Part shown: piece by piece, positions 24,781 to 34,581 of the stretch | Layout of the letters: every line of letters begins with the position of its first letter | Numbering within the stretch: position 1 is the first letter of the stretch | Origin: an uncultured Gammaproteobacteria bacterium | GTDB lineage: Bacteria > Pseudomonadota > Gammaproteobacteria > CAMYKB01 | Direction of reading: 5' to 3' | Assembly: GCA_947258875.1 (NCBI GenBank) | Contig: CAMYKB010000036.1 | Coordinates: forward strand, 1-45,013 | Length of the DNA stretch: 45,013 bases | The notes under the pieces: generated by a model | Databases searched by the model: none | What the model was told of the DNA's origin: nothing | Seen by the model: only the letters and a program-made list of their open reading frames with translations | Position numbers and translations under genes: made by a program

Positions 24781-26652
24781 ATGCCGCGACGGGAAGCGAT
24801 TAAAAACCCCTATCTTGAACACCAGTTGTTTAAGGGCCGTGCGTTATTTGCGGCACTGGGTATTCTGGTTCTGGTCGCGGTCGTGCTGGGACGTATGGTT
24901 TATCTGCAGATACTCCAACATGAAGTATTTACGACATTGTCCCAGGATAATCGCGTACGAGTGGTTGCCCTGCCGCCGCCGCGTGGTTTGATTTACGACC
25001 GCAATGGCATTCTACTGGCGGATAATCTGCCAAGTTACAGTCTAGAGATCACGCCGATGGAGGTCGATGATCTTGATGCGACGCTCGCAAAGCTGCAGCG
25101 CATCATTGATTTCGATGAAGACGACGAAAAGCGCTTCCGCAACGAGCTCAAACGCAATCCACGTTTTCAGGGTACCGCGCTGCGTTTTAATCTTTCCGAT
25201 GAGGAAGTGGCGCGTTTTGCAAGTGACCGCCATTTTTTCCCTGGTGTGGATATTGCTGCGCGTTTGAGTCGTCATTACCCGTTGGCCGGTCCTTTTGTGC
25301 ATGCCCTGGGCTATGTGGGGCGAATCAATGAAAAAGAGCTCAAGCGGATTAAAGAGGATAAGCAAATTGGGCCGAATGAGTACAGCGGTACCACGCATAT
25401 CGGCAAGCTAGGGGTTGAGAAACACTACGAAGCACAGTTGCACGGGCAAGTGGGTTTCCAGAAGGTCGAAATTAATGCACAGGGGCGCCGTTTGCGCGTG
25501 CTGGAAGAGCAGGCGCCAGTTCCTGGTACCAACCTTACTCTGAGTCTCGATATAAAACTGCAGTTCGTCGCTGAAAAAGCATTAGGCGATCGCAACGGAG
25601 CGGTGGTGGCCATCGACCCTACCAATGGTGAAGTATTGGCGCTGGTGAGTAAACCGTATTACGACCCTAATCTGTTTGTAAACGGTATCAGCGGTAAGGA
25701 CTACAAGGCGCTGCAACAGGATGACGACCGGCCGCTATTCAATCGTGCCGTAAGCGGACAGTATCCGCCTGGATCGACAGTAAAGCCGATGGTGGCGTTG
25801 GCGGGGCTCGAATATGGCGCTACCTGGGCGGGCAAGACCATGATGGCGGGTGACTATTTCATGTTGCCAAACCAGGAGCGTAAATACCGTGACTGGAAAC
25901 GCGGCGGCCATGGTCTGGTCGACATGGCCAAGTCGATCACGCAATCCTGTGATGTATATTTTTATGATCTTGCAACCCGACTTGGTATTGATCACATACA
26001 TGAATTTCTGAGTCACTTCGGCCTTGGTGCGTCCAATGGCCTGGATGCAACTGGCGAGGCTGACGGATTGTTGCCGTCGCGCGAATGGAAGCGTCGCGCA
26101 CGTGGCCAGGTCTGGTATCCAGGTGAAACTGTTATTACCGGTATTGGTCAAGGCTATATGCTGACAACTCCCTTACAATTGGCCACTTCGACAGGAATGC
26201 TGGCCATGCGGGGCGAGCGCATGCGTCCGCGCATGTTGCGTGCAACGCATGATGCCGTATCAGGAGAGCAAAAATGGACGCCGGGTTACTATGCAACGAG
26301 CCTCGAATTAAAAAGAGACATTTATTGGGATCAGGTCATCAATGCCATGATCGACGTGATACATAAACCCAATGGTACGGCACATGGTATCGGCAAAGAC
26401 ATCAAATATAAGGCGGCCGGGAAAACCGGCACCGCGCAGGTGTTTGGTTTGAAAGAGGATGAGGAATACGACGCTGAAAAGATCGCGGAGAAACTGCGTG
26501 ACCATGCGCTATTTGTTGGTTTTGCACCGGTTGAAGATCCGCGTATTGCCGTGGCCGTTATTGTAGAGAATGGTGGTCATGGCAGCAGAGCTGCAGCCCC
26601 TGTGGCGCGCCAGGTGATGGACCAATATTTGCTGGGTGAGGTGCAGGACTAA
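24781..26652 (+). CDS. mrdA: peptidoglycan D,D-transpeptidase MrdA (PBP2)
   Basis: The product has 623 residues. There is an N-terminal membrane anchor (residues 22-44), a PBP dimerisation domain with PPPRGLIYDRNGILLADN near 66-82, and the transpeptidase domain. Active-site motifs are SxxK in GSTVKPMVAL (Ser332, Lys335), SxN as SCD in KSITQSCDVYFYD, and KTGTAQVFG near residue 549. PBP2 crosslinks lateral-wall peptidoglycan in the periplasm as part of the elongasome with RodA, the gene directly downstream. Start of a plus-strand cluster of wall and lipoate genes. Confidence 0.97.
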   Translation: MPRREAIKNPYLEHQLFKGRALFAALGILVLVAVVLGRMVYLQILQHEVFTTLSQDNRVRVVALPPPRGLIYDRNGILLADNLPSYSLEITPMEVDDLDATLAKLQRIIDFDEDDEKRFRNELKRNPRFQGTALRFNLSDEEVARFASDRHFFPGVDIAARLSRHYPLAGPFVHALGYVGRINEKELKRIKEDKQIGPNEYSGTTHIGKLGVEKHYEAQLHGQVGFQKVEINAQGRRLRVLEEQAPVPGTNLTLSLDIKLQFVAEKALGDRNGAVVAIDPTNGEVLALVSKPYYDPNLFVNGISGKDYKALQQDDDRPLFNRAVSGQYPPGSTVKPMVALAGLEYGATWAGKTMMAGDYFMLPNQERKYRDWKRGGHGLVDMAKSITQSCDVYFYDLATRLGIDHIHEFLSHFGLGASNGLDATGEADGLLPSREWKRRARGQVWYPGETVITGIGQGYMLTTPLQLATSTGMLAMRGERMRPRMLRATHDAVSGEQKWTPGYYATSLELKRDIYWDQVINAMIDVIHKPNGTAHGIGKDIKYKAAGKTGTAQVFGLKEDEEYDAEKIAEKLRDHALFVGFAPVEDPRIAVAVIVENGGHGSRAAAPVARQVMDQYLLGEVQD

Positions 26653-26654
26653 GC

Positions 26655-27788
26655 ATGCTGACTCCCGACTGGTCAGGTGGTTACTCAAGGCGCGATGCGC
26701 GCATGAGTTTTATCTCCGAGGTTTTGCGTGTGGACTTGGTGCTATTCACTGGCCTTTTAGTGTTGATTGCTTGCGGCATGGCGGTGTTATACAGCGCGGG
26801 TGGTGGGGAAAATAGTTTGCTCGTTAAACAAACAGTGCGGTTGGGTGTGGGCATGGTGATTATGCTGGTTATGGCACAAATACCGGCCGAGGACCTGAGG
26901 CTGTGGTCGCCATGGTTTTATGTATTGGGAGTAGTGTTATTGCTGTTTGTCATGTTTGGTGGCGATACCGGCAAGGGCGCACAGCGCTGGCTGGGTGTGG
27001 GTGGTGTACGTTTTCAGCCTTCAGAGATGATGAAGCTTGTGGTGCCGATGACTGTGGCCTGGTTTTTTGCTGATAAACATTTGCCGCCCGGACGGATAGC
27101 GGTACTGATCTCCCTGTTAATCACCATGATTCCCGCGGGGTTGGTTGTGGTGCAGCCGGATCTCGGGACGGCCTTGTTGATCATGAGTGCAGGTGTATTC
27201 GCTATTTTCTTTGCAGGTATTAGCTGGCGCCTGATCGCCAGCGGCTTGTTTACCGCTGTCGCCTGTACACCATTGCTCTGGCATTTCATGCACGATTACC
27301 AGAAACAAAGGGTGTTGACGATGCTCGATCCGCATAGTGACCCGCTGGGCTCCGGTTATCATATTATTCAGTCTGAAATTGCCATCGGCTCTGGTGGGGT
27401 TTATGGCAAAGGCTGGCTCAATGGCACGCAATCACAACTGGAGTTCATACCGGAGCAGGATACCGATTTTATCTTTGCGGTTTTTGGTGAAGAGTTTGGC
27501 TTTTTGGGTGTCGCGCTATTGCTGATGATTTATACTTTTATTGTTTTTCGCGGCCTGGTGATCGCAATACGCGCCCAGGATGCTTACTCACGGCTGCTGG
27601 CAGGCAGCCTGAGTTTGTCTTTTTTTGTGTATTTTTTTGTCAATATTGGCATGGTGTCCGGGTTGTTGCCGGTGGTGGGTGTGCCGCTGCCTTTGATAAG
27701 CCGTGGCGGTACTTCGATGGTGACGTTAATGGCCGCCTTCGGTATGCTGATGTCCATTAGCACACACAGACGATTACTTAGACATTGA
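26655..27788 (+). CDS. rodA: rod-shape peptidoglycan glycosyltransferase RodA
   Basis: The product has 377 residues of the SEDS family with about ten membrane helices. Family signatures include LYSAGGGENSLLVKQ, the GGDTGKGAQRWLGVGGVRFQPSEMMKL region, VQPDLGTALLIM with the essential Asp, and the C-terminal VPLPLISRGGTSM. It polymerises lipid II into glycan strands in partnership with PBP2. The frame opens two bases after mrdA. An internal ATG at 26703 (MSFISEVLRVD) is an alternative start that would remove a 16-residue polar leader. Confidence 0.97.
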   Translation: MLTPDWSGGYSRRDARMSFISEVLRVDLVLFTGLLVLIACGMAVLYSAGGGENSLLVKQTVRLGVGMVIMLVMAQIPAEDLRLWSPWFYVLGVVLLLFVMFGGDTGKGAQRWLGVGGVRFQPSEMMKLVVPMTVAWFFADKHLPPGRIAVLISLLITMIPAGLVVVQPDLGTALLIMSAGVFAIFFAGISWRLIASGLFTAVACTPLLWHFMHDYQKQRVLTMLDPHSDPLGSGYHIIQSEIAIGSGGVYGKGWLNGTQSQLEFIPEQDTDFIFAVFGEEFGFLGVALLLMIYTFIVFRGLVIAIRAQDAYSRLLAGSLSLSFFVYFFVNIGMVSGLLPVVGVPLPLISRGGTSMVTLMAAFGMLMSISTHRRLLRH

Positions 27789-27792
27789 TCCC

Positions 27793-28830
27793 ATGACTCC
27801 ATATAAACGCCTTGTTTGTATCCTGTTGTTGACCGCTGCATGTTTGAGTAACACAGCTACATATGCCGATAATCGCAGCGGGCTTATCAAACGCAGCGAC
27901 TATGTCGGCCGCGAAGATGTGCACGCCTTTATGACTGATCTGGTCAAACGTCACGACTTCGAGATGGCAGAACTAAGACGCTTGTTTGCCGGTGCACAAC
28001 AGCAGGCGAGTGTGCTGGAGGCGATATCACGGCCGGCTGAAGGCAAGCCCTGGCACGAATACCGCAAGATATTTCTTACAAAAAAACGTATTAATGGCGG
28101 TGTTAAATTCTGGGATGAGCACCAGGACTTATTAAAAAAGGCTGAAGAGGTCTATGGTGTGCCACCCGAGATTATCGTTGCCATCATCGGTGTGGAAACA
28201 TTTTATGGTAAACACGCCGGCCGCTACCCAGTGCTGGATACCCTGATTACATTGGGTTTCGATTATCCCCCGCGCAGTAAATTCTTTCGCAGTGAGCTCG
28301 AACACTTCCTGTTGTTGATGCGTGAAGAACAACTGGATCCCGTGTCATTGCAGGGCTCATACGCGGGCGCAATGGGTAAAGGGCAGTTTATATCCAGTAG
28401 TTACCGTCGATACGCTATCGACTTTGATGAGGACGGCAAGCGTGATTTGTGGCAAACCGATGATGCAATCGGCAGTGTCGCACATTACTTCAAGCGCCAT
28501 GGCTGGACCCCGGGTGCGCAAGTAGTATTGCAGGCCAAAATAAGGGGCGAGAGCTATAAGAACCTGATCAAGAAGGGCCTCAAACCTTCAATTGAAAGCG
28601 CCTCGCTCAAGCACAGTGGTGTACTGCCGCGGCATGGAGTGATCGATGAGGCAAAGATCAGTTTGCTGGAATTTGAGTTGGAGAAGGGTCATGAGTATTG
28701 GTTGGCAATGAATAACTTTTATGTGATCACGCGTTATAACCATAGCCAGCTCTATGGCATGGCAGTGTATCAGTTGAGCCAGGAGATCAAGGAGAAACGT
28801 GCACAGGCCTTGGCCGATAAGGGCGAGTAG
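27793..28830 (+). CDS. mltB: membrane-bound lytic murein transglycosylase B
   Basis: The product has 345 residues. It has an N-terminal signal sequence (LVCILLLTAACLSNTATYA), possibly a lipoprotein signal because a Cys follows a Leu-Thr-Ala-Ala stretch. The catalytic domain has the conserved glutamate in IIGVETFYGKHAGRYPVLD near residue 136 and the GSYAGAMGKGQFISSSYRRYA motif. It cleaves the glycan backbone of murein to give 1,6-anhydroMurNAc ends, in the periplasm, and matches the growth role of its elongasome neighbours. It begins four bases after rodA. Confidence 0.95.
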   Translation: MTPYKRLVCILLLTAACLSNTATYADNRSGLIKRSDYVGREDVHAFMTDLVKRHDFEMAELRRLFAGAQQQASVLEAISRPAEGKPWHEYRKIFLTKKRINGGVKFWDEHQDLLKKAEEVYGVPPEIIVAIIGVETFYGKHAGRYPVLDTLITLGFDYPPRSKFFRSELEHFLLLMREEQLDPVSLQGSYAGAMGKGQFISSSYRRYAIDFDEDGKRDLWQTDDAIGSVAHYFKRHGWTPGAQVVLQAKIRGESYKNLIKKGLKPSIESASLKHSGVLPRHGVIDEAKISLLEFELEKGHEYWLAMNNFYVITRYNHSQLYGMAVYQLSQEIKEKRAQALADKGE

Positions 28831-28836
28831 TGCTGT

Positions 28837-29664
28837 ATGCTTAAGCGCCATCAAATGAAATTTCTGGGCCTCGCAATTATGTTGCTGGCGCCGCTGTTGG
28901 TCTCCTGTGGCGGGCCGATCGTCAAGCAGGACGTTGACGGCCCTGGTGATATTGCTCTCAACGACATCAATATTGTGGATGCCGTGCCACGTGACGAATC
29001 CCGCAGTCGTTACGGCAACCCAACCTCTTATGTCGTTTTCGGCAAGACCTATCAGGTGATGGAAAACAGTGACGGGTATGTTGAGCGTGGTATTGCGTCC
29101 TGGTATGGCAAGAAATTTCATGGTCGTCGTACTTCCAGCGGCGAAGCTTATGATATGTATAAGATGACAGCTGCTCACAAAAGCTTGCCGTTGCCCACCT
29201 ATGTGCAAGTGAGCAACCTGAAGAACGGCCGTACGGCGGTGTTGAAGGTGAATGACCGCGGCCCGTTTCATGACAACCGTGTCATAGATCTCTCCTATGC
29301 GGCGGCACACAAGCTTGGCATCCTTGCGGAGGGTACCGGCCTGGTGGAGGTGCGTGCAATCGATACAAACTCAAGTACTATATCCCGGCCTGTGCAAGCC
29401 GCGCCGCTACCGTTGGCGTCTAATGCCAATCCAGCGATGTACATTCAGGTTGGCGCCTTTGCCAGTCGCCAGAATGCCGAGCAATTACGGGAGTCGTTGT
29501 TGCGGCACCAACTGGGCGACATCAATATCAAACCCTTCATGGCGCAACAGACGCGAGTCTACCGGGTGCGCATCGGTCCATTGCTGGGTGTCGAAGCCGC
29601 GGATCAGACCGCCGCGCGCCTTAATGATATGGGTTTGAGCCGGCATCACGTGGTAATTGATTAA
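28837..29664 (+). CDS. rlpA: septal ring / rare lipoprotein A, RlpA
   Basis: The product has 275 residues. The lipoprotein signal has a lipobox ending LLVSC at Cys24. A double-psi beta-barrel domain with GIASWYGKKFHGRRTSSGEAYD and NDRGPFHDNRVIDLSYAAAHKLG follows. The C-terminal SPOR domain (YIQVGAFASRQNAEQLRESL) binds denuded glycan strands. RlpA can act as a lytic transglycosylase on stem-less glycans in some species and localises to division sites; the catalytic His in the FHGRRTSSGE region is present. It follows mltB by six bases. Confidence 0.95.
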   Translation: MLKRHQMKFLGLAIMLLAPLLVSCGGPIVKQDVDGPGDIALNDINIVDAVPRDESRSRYGNPTSYVVFGKTYQVMENSDGYVERGIASWYGKKFHGRRTSSGEAYDMYKMTAAHKSLPLPTYVQVSNLKNGRTAVLKVNDRGPFHDNRVIDLSYAAAHKLGILAEGTGLVEVRAIDTNSSTISRPVQAAPLPLASNANPAMYIQVGAFASRQNAEQLRESLLRHQLGDINIKPFMAQQTRVYRVRIGPLLGVEAADQTAARLNDMGLSRHHVVID

Positions 29665-29754
29665 TCATCGTCATGTGATCTACTCGTTAGCGATTCTGCT
29701 GTGGATTCGTTAGAATCCGATCACTATGTGCACTGCTATTTGACACTTGAGTCC

Positions 29755-30891
29755 ATGTCCCGATTGAAATTCTTATATCTGTTCTTGTTGATGGTGCTGC
29801 TGTCACCCGTTACACATGCTGCACCAGTGCCTGCACCGCCAGCTCTTGATGCCAGTAGTTATTTGCTGGTTGATTACGATAGCGGAACAGCTTTGGTAGA
29901 GCACAATATCGATGAGCGAACCGAACCTGCAAGTATCACTAAGATGATGACCGCCTATGTGATTTACAAGGCATTGGCTGAAGCGCAGGTGAGCAAGGAC
30001 GATCAGGTGCATATCAGCGAGAAGGCGTGGCGCATGATCGGGTCACGCATGTTTGTTAAAGTCGACACACGGGTTAAGTTCTCCGAATTACTCAAAGGTC
30101 TTATAATTCAGTCAGGTAATGATGCGACCGTGGCGCTTGCGGAACACGTTGCTGGTACAGAAGAAGCCTTTGTGGCTCTGATGAATGCTGAGGCGCAAGC
30201 ACTGGGGATGACTGGCACGCATTATGTCAATGTATCCGGGTTGCCCGATGCAGAACATTACACAACGGCGCGTGATATTGCTCACCTCTCGCGTGCGCTG
30301 ATTCGTAATTTTCCCGACGAATATGCGCAGTATGCGGAGCGTGAGTATACCTATAACGATATTAAACAGTACAACCGCAACAAATTGCTGTGGCGCGACC
30401 CCAGTGTCGACGGTATCAAGACCGGTCATACTGATGCGGCGGGTTATTGTCTTGTTGCGTCGGGCAAGCGTGACAACATGCGTTTGATTTCGGTGGTTAT
30501 GGGTGCTGCGAGTGAAAAGGCACGTGCGACCCAGTCACAGGCGTTGTTGAATTATGGTTTCAGGTTCTTTGAAACGCACAAACTTTATGCGGCTGGTGAG
30601 CCCCTCAAGGAACCACGTATCTGGAAGGGCGAAGTGGATAATGTACCTCTGGGGCTGACCCGGGACATGTTTGTAACCATTCCCAAGGGTCAGTACAAGG
30701 CCTTGCAGGCTGGTGTGGAATTCGACGCGCCTTTGGAAGCACCCCTGGACTCGGGGCAGGTGGTGGGCCGTGTCAAGATCAGTCTTAATGGTGATGCCAT
30801 GCAGGAGCAGCCATTGGTAGCCTTGCACCCGGTGGCAAAAGGCGGGTTGTTCAGCCGTGCGCTCGATTCCGTGTTATTAATGTTCGAATAA
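29755..30891 (+). CDS. dacC: D-alanyl-D-alanine carboxypeptidase (PBP5/6 type)
   Basis: The product has 378 residues from the ATG at 29755, which puts the signal peptide (FLYLFLLMVLLSPVTHA) at the N-terminus. The frame extends to a GTG at 29701 without support. The peptidase S11 motifs are SxxK in EPASITKMMTAY, SxN in IQSGNDATVALAEH and KTG in DGIKTGHTDAAGY. The C-terminal PBP5 beta-domain follows, then a short amphipathic helix (GGLFSRALDSVLLMF) for membrane attachment. It trims the terminal D-Ala from pentapeptides in the periplasm. The symbol dacC versus dacA is a convention I cannot resolve. Confidence 0.95.
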   Translation: MSRLKFLYLFLLMVLLSPVTHAAPVPAPPALDASSYLLVDYDSGTALVEHNIDERTEPASITKMMTAYVIYKALAEAQVSKDDQVHISEKAWRMIGSRMFVKVDTRVKFSELLKGLIIQSGNDATVALAEHVAGTEEAFVALMNAEAQALGMTGTHYVNVSGLPDAEHYTTARDIAHLSRALIRNFPDEYAQYAEREYTYNDIKQYNRNKLLWRDPSVDGIKTGHTDAAGYCLVASGKRDNMRLISVVMGAASEKARATQSQALLNYGFRFFETHKLYAAGEPLKEPRIWKGEVDNVPLGLTRDMFVTIPKGQYKALQAGVEFDAPLEAPLDSGQVVGRVKISLNGDAMQEQPLVALHPVAKGGLFSRALDSVLLMFE

Positions 30892-30918
30892 ATTTCTCTA
30901 GAAGGATTTGTCAGTGCG

Positions 30919-31776
30919 ATGAAGGTTTTCCTCAATGGCGAGATTTTACCGCTGGCAGACGCAAAGATTTCGCCGCTGGATCGCGGATTCCTATTCGGTG
31001 ATGGGATTTACGAACTAATTCCGGTTTTCGGCGGACATTTGTTAAGGCTTGAAGCGCACCTGCAACGTCTGGCGCGTAGCCTGGCAGAAATTCGGTTGCC
31101 TAACCCATATAGCAATATCGAGTGGCAAAAGGTATTCACAGATTTGTTGGCGCAAGCGGATGAGGGCGATTATGCGCTATATCTGCAAGTGACGCGTGGT
31201 GTGGCACCGCGCGACCATGCCTTTCCGGGCAAGGTCAGTCCAACTGTGTTCGCCATGATAAATCCCCTCAAACCAGTCTCCGCAGAGTTACTGGCTGATG
31301 GCGCAGCCGCGATTACGCAGGATGATTATCGCTGGGGTCGTTGCGATATTAAGGCGATCAGCTTGTTGGGCAATGTGCTGTTGCGTCAGCAGGCGAGTGA
31401 AGAGAGCGCCGTTGAGGCCATATTGTTGCGGGACGGCATGTTGACTGAGGGTGCCGCGAGTAACGTCTTCATCGTCGAGCAAGGTGTGGTGCTTACGCCA
31501 CCCCAGACCCCGGATTTGTTGCCGGGCATTACACGTGACCTGGTGATTGAGTTGCTGCAGGCCAATGGGTTCAAATATTTAGAAGAGCCCATTAGCGAAG
31601 CACGTTTGCTGGCCGCAGATGAAATCTGGTTGAGCAGCTCCATGAAAGATATCCTGCCGGTGACCTACCTCAACGGCCGCGAAGTGGGTGAAGGCAAACC
31701 GGGGAAGGTTTGGGCCCGCGCCTATGTCGTTTTCCAGGAATATAAATCTGCCTTACGTGCAGGCGCCGCCGCATGA
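30919..31776 (+). CDS. dat: D-amino acid aminotransferase, class IV PLP enzyme
   Basis: The product has 285 residues of the branched-chain/D-alanine aminotransferase fold. Signatures are VFLNGEILPLADAKISPLDRGFLFGDGIYE, the catalytic Lys in RCDIKAISLLGNVLLRQ near residue 147, and LLRDGMLTEGAASNVFIV. It interconverts D-alanine or D-glutamate and keto acids and so can feed peptidoglycan precursors, which fits its place between the carboxypeptidase and lipoate genes. Family members include 4-amino-4-deoxychorismate lyase and BCAT, so the substrate is only probable. Cytoplasmic. Confidence 0.9.
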   Translation: MKVFLNGEILPLADAKISPLDRGFLFGDGIYELIPVFGGHLLRLEAHLQRLARSLAEIRLPNPYSNIEWQKVFTDLLAQADEGDYALYLQVTRGVAPRDHAFPGKVSPTVFAMINPLKPVSAELLADGAAAITQDDYRWGRCDIKAISLLGNVLLRQQASEESAVEAILLRDGMLTEGAASNVFIVEQGVVLTPPQTPDLLPGITRDLVIELLQANGFKYLEEPISEARLLAADEIWLSSSMKDILPVTYLNGREVGEGKPGKVWARAYVVFQEYKSALRAGAAA

Positions 31777-31842
31777 ATCATTCAAGGGTCCTCTCACCGT
31801 TCGCAACGGCAACTTTTGCTGGAATTGTCGGTCTATTTTGTC

Positions 31843-32115
31843 GTGACAGATAACGAGCAAGACCAGATATTTCAATTTCCCTGCGATTTCCCGATCAAGG
31901 CCATGGGCCGCGACGATGGGGAATTCCGTGAGCGCGTTATCGAAATTGTCAAAATGCACGTGGCAGACCTGGACCAACAACAGATTTATGTCGCGCCCAG
32001 TCGCAACGGCAATTTCATTAGCGTGACCATCACAATTACCGCTGTCAGCCGCGACCAACTGGACGCCATCTACATGGATCTCACCGCCTGCGAACAGGTA
32101 ATGATGGCGCTCTAG
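31843..32115 (+). CDS. ybeD: YbeD/DUF493 family protein
   Basis: The product has 90 residues from the GTG at 31843. An upstream TTG (31816) is in frame but adds a hydrophobic leader that the family lacks. The sequence follows the compact ferredoxin-like YbeD fold: FQFPCDFPIKAMG, then GEFRERVIEIV, and SRNGNFISVTITITA. YbeD is a small cytoplasmic protein nearly always encoded between dac and lipB, with a proposed but unproven link to lipoate metabolism. The same order is seen here. Confidence 0.9.
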   Translation: MTDNEQDQIFQFPCDFPIKAMGRDDGEFRERVIEIVKMHVADLDQQQIYVAPSRNGNFISVTITITAVSRDQLDAIYMDLTACEQVMMAL

Positions 32116-32127
32116 CGCTGCATTGAT

Positions 32128-32787
32128 ATGTCTCGCATCGTTATTCGCAACCTAGGCATGCGTGAGTATGTGCCTGTCTGGCAGGCGATGCAGCGCTTCA
32201 CACAGTTGCGAACAGAAGACACCGTCGACGAGCTGTGGCTGGTAGAGCATGCGCCGGTCTATACCCTCGGCCGCAACGGCAAGGCCGAACATATTCTTGA
32301 GAGTGGCGATATACCTGTAGTGCAAGTTGATCGTGGTGGCCAGGTGACATATCACGGCCCGGGTCAGGTGGTGATCTACCCGCTGGTGGATATCGGGCGT
32401 ATGGGTATCGGGGTGCGTGAACTGGTGACTCGTCTTGAACAGGCCGTTATCCAATTCCTAGAAGAACAGGGTATCAAGGCCTCTGCACGGCGCGATGCGC
32501 CCGGCGTCTATGTGGGTGGGCGCAAGATTGCCGCACTGGGACTGCGTATCAGACAAGGCCGCAGTACTCATGGCCTGAGTTTTAATGTGGATATGGATTT
32601 GTCAGCGTTTACGCGTATCAACCCTTGTGGATACGAAGATCTCGAGGTGACCCAGTTGCGGGATCTTGGGGGCTCTAGCGACTGGCAGATCACCGCCGAT
32701 GGCCTCTGCAGGCAACTTGTCGCGCAGTTGGGGTACACTAGATACATTCAAGCAACAGCGGACCAGCATGTCATCAACAACGCATAA
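32128..32787 (+). CDS. lipB: octanoyltransferase LipB
   Basis: The product has 219 residues. Family motifs are [60 protein letters not shown] with the catalytic Lys, and [22 protein letters not shown] with the catalytic Cys. It moves the octanoyl group from acyl carrier protein to a lysine of lipoyl domains, the first step of lipoate synthesis. It overlaps the start of lipA by 20 bases. Confidence 0.97.
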   Translation: MSRIVIRNLGMREYVPVWQAMQRFTQLRTEDTVDELWLVEHAPVYTLGRNGKAEHILESGDIPVVQVDRGGQVTYHGPGQVVIYPLVDIGRMGIGVRELVTRLEQAVIQFLEEQGIKASARRDAPGVYVGGRKIAALGLRIRQGRSTHGLSFNVDMDLSAFTRINPCGYEDLEVTQLRDLGGSSDWQITADGLCRQLVAQLGYTRYIQATADQHVINNA

Positions 32788-33739
32788 CAAGGTCGTGCAG
32801 GGCGAGAAACTGCGCGGCGAAGCCAAGGTGGCGCGGATTCCCGTGAAGATCGAGCCGACCACCAAGCCACGGCGCAAGCCTGCGTGGATACGCGCCAAGT
32901 CACCGGCCACACCGGAAGTGCAGCGGCTTAAGAAAATCCTGCGTGACATGAAGTTGCACACCGTATGTGAGGAGGCCTCCTGCCCCAATCTTGGTGAATG
33001 CTTCGGACATGGCACAGCAACATTTATGATCATGGGTGATATTTGTACGCGGCGTTGCCCATTTTGCGATGTTGCGCACGGGCGTCCCAATCCACTGGAT
33101 ACAGACGAACCGGAAAGTCTTGCACGTACCATAGAAGCCATGGCTTTGCGCTATGTCGTCATCACCTCGGTGGATCGTGATGATTTACGTGATGGAGGTG
33201 CCGGCCACTTTGTGGAGTGCGTAAGCAAAGTGCGTGAATATAATCCACAGACACAGATCGAAATCCTGGTGCCCGATTTCCGTGGTCGCATGGAGGTTGC
33301 GCTGCAACTGATGACACAGGCGCCGCCAGATGTGTTTAATCACAATCTGGAAACCATCCCGCGTCTCTACAAACAGGCGCGCCCGGGTTCGGATTACCAT
33401 TGGTCGCTAAACCTGCTAAAACAATTTAAGGCACAGCATCCGCAGGTGGCCACAAAATCAGGCCTGATGTTAGGTCTGGGAGAAGAGCTTCAGGAAGTGG
33501 AACAGGTGATGCTGGATCTGCGCGCGCATGATTGCGAGATGCTAACGCTGGGGCAATACCTACAACCCAGTCTGCACCATCTTCCGGTATCTCGTTTTGT
33601 CACACCTGATGAATTTGACCGGTTGGCAGCAGTCGGTTACGAAATGGGTTTTTCACATGTGGCCAGCGGGCCGATGGTGCGTTCCTCATATCACGCCGAT
33701 CAACAGGCCGTTGGTGTTGTCGATAACACGCATAACTAA
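32768..33739 (+). CDS. lipA: lipoyl synthase LipA
   Basis: The product has 323 residues from the ATG at 32768. The open frame reaches 32666, inside lipB, and is not supported. It is a radical SAM enzyme with two [4Fe-4S] clusters: the auxiliary cluster motif [12 protein letters not shown] and the SAM cluster motif [15 protein letters not shown]. The GTKS-like end is replaced by [17 protein letters not shown]. It inserts two sulfur atoms into octanoyl chains on lipoyl domains. It overlaps lipB by 20 bases, indicating co-translation. Confidence 0.97.
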   Translation: MSSTTHNKVVQGEKLRGEAKVARIPVKIEPTTKPRRKPAWIRAKSPATPEVQRLKKILRDMKLHTVCEEASCPNLGECFGHGTATFMIMGDICTRRCPFCDVAHGRPNPLDTDEPESLARTIEAMALRYVVITSVDRDDLRDGGAGHFVECVSKVREYNPQTQIEILVPDFRGRMEVALQLMTQAPPDVFNHNLETIPRLYKQARPGSDYHWSLNLLKQFKAQHPQVATKSGLMLGLGEELQEVEQVMLDLRAHDCEMLTLGQYLQPSLHHLPVSRFVTPDEFDRLAAVGYEMGFSHVASGPMVRSSYHADQQAVGVVDNTHN

Positions 33740-33770
33740 AAAATAACAATACCGTGTAGGGAGTTTGTGC

Positions 33771-34526
33771 ATGCTTACTAACCGTATTTTCGAATATCTC
33801 TTGCTGCCACCGGGTGGGCCGATAATTCTATTGTCTGTGGGCTTGTTGCTGATTATTCTGCGCAGCCGCAAACTGGGTGGCTTGCTCACCTTTCTTGGTT
33901 TGGCAAGTCTCTATGCCGCCAGCATTCCTGCGGTCTCGTATCGGTTGATTGATGCCTTGCAGTCACAACACCCGCCAGTGGTGTTATTGCCAACTGATTT
34001 GCAGGCTATCGTGGTGCTTGGTGGTGGTCGTTTGACGGATGCTCCTGAATACGATGGTGACACCGTTAAACACTTCACCCTCGAACGTCTGCGCTATGCG
34101 GCGCGCCTGCATCGCGAAACCGGGTTGCCCATCCTGGTTGCGGGTGGCCGTGTCTACAATGAAGAACGCAGCGAGGCAGACTTGATGAAACAAGTGCTGT
34201 CGCAGGATTTTAATGTACCGGTGCAATGGCTGGAGGAAAAAAGCCGTAACACTTATGAAAACGCCAGCTATTCCGCAGAAATATTAAAACAGCAGGAGGT
34301 CAACAAGATCTTGTTGGTGACACATGCGTTTCATATGCCGCGTTCACGGTGGTCCTTTGAGCAGATGGATATACGGGTGACGCCGGCGCCCACCGCATTC
34401 CGCACAGCAGGTCACGCGGAGCATCAGGGCATGAGTTATATGCCACAACATATGGCATTGGAGACGAGCAGTCTTGCCCTGCACGAGTGGCTGGGTTTGG
34501 TCTGGTATAAGTTCAAGTACCGTTAA
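33771..34526 (+). CDS. YdcF/ElyC/SanA (DUF218) family membrane protein
   Basis: The product has 251 residues from the ATG at 33771 with TAGGGAG seven bases upstream. Two N-terminal membrane helices (PIILLSVGLLLIILRS and LLTFLGLASLYAASIPAV) precede the DUF218 domain with AIVVLGGGRL, ILVAGGRVYNEERSEADLM, EEKSRNTYENASYS and VTHAFHMPRSRWSFEQ. ElyC-like members affect envelope integrity and lipid carrier recycling, but the biochemical role is not settled. Its position at the end of the elongation and lipoate block fits an envelope role. Confidence 0.9.
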   Translation: MLTNRIFEYLLLPPGGPIILLSVGLLLIILRSRKLGGLLTFLGLASLYAASIPAVSYRLIDALQSQHPPVVLLPTDLQAIVVLGGGRLTDAPEYDGDTVKHFTLERLRYAARLHRETGLPILVAGGRVYNEERSEADLMKQVLSQDFNVPVQWLEEKSRNTYENASYSAEILKQQEVNKILLVTHAFHMPRSRWSFEQMDIRVTPAPTAFRTAGHAEHQGMSYMPQHMALETSSLALHEWLGLVWYKFKYR

Positions 34527-34546
34527 CAAGATCATCAGTTGTATCC

Positions 34547-34572
34547 CCCCAGCGCCCGACCAGGCGCTGGGG
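34547..34572. terminator. convergent bidirectional hairpin
   Basis: CCCCAGCGCC (34547-34556) pairs perfectly with GGCGCTGGGG (34563-34572) around a six-base loop, in the 55-base space between two convergent genes. No clear T-tract follows on either strand, so it may act as a weak or bidirectional terminator. Confidence 0.6.
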
Positions 34573-34581
34573 AGGTAGTGA

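Noticed and set aside
28588-29310. A 240-codon minus-strand frame over mltB/rlpA
   Set aside because: It lies opposite two well-supported genes with lipobox, DPBB and catalytic motifs; its composition (His, Thr and Ile rich) looks like antisense sequence.
32602-33141. A 179-codon minus-strand frame over lipB/lipA
   Set aside because: It is rich in Arg, Ser and Cys, without start context, opposite two genes with complete catalytic motifs.
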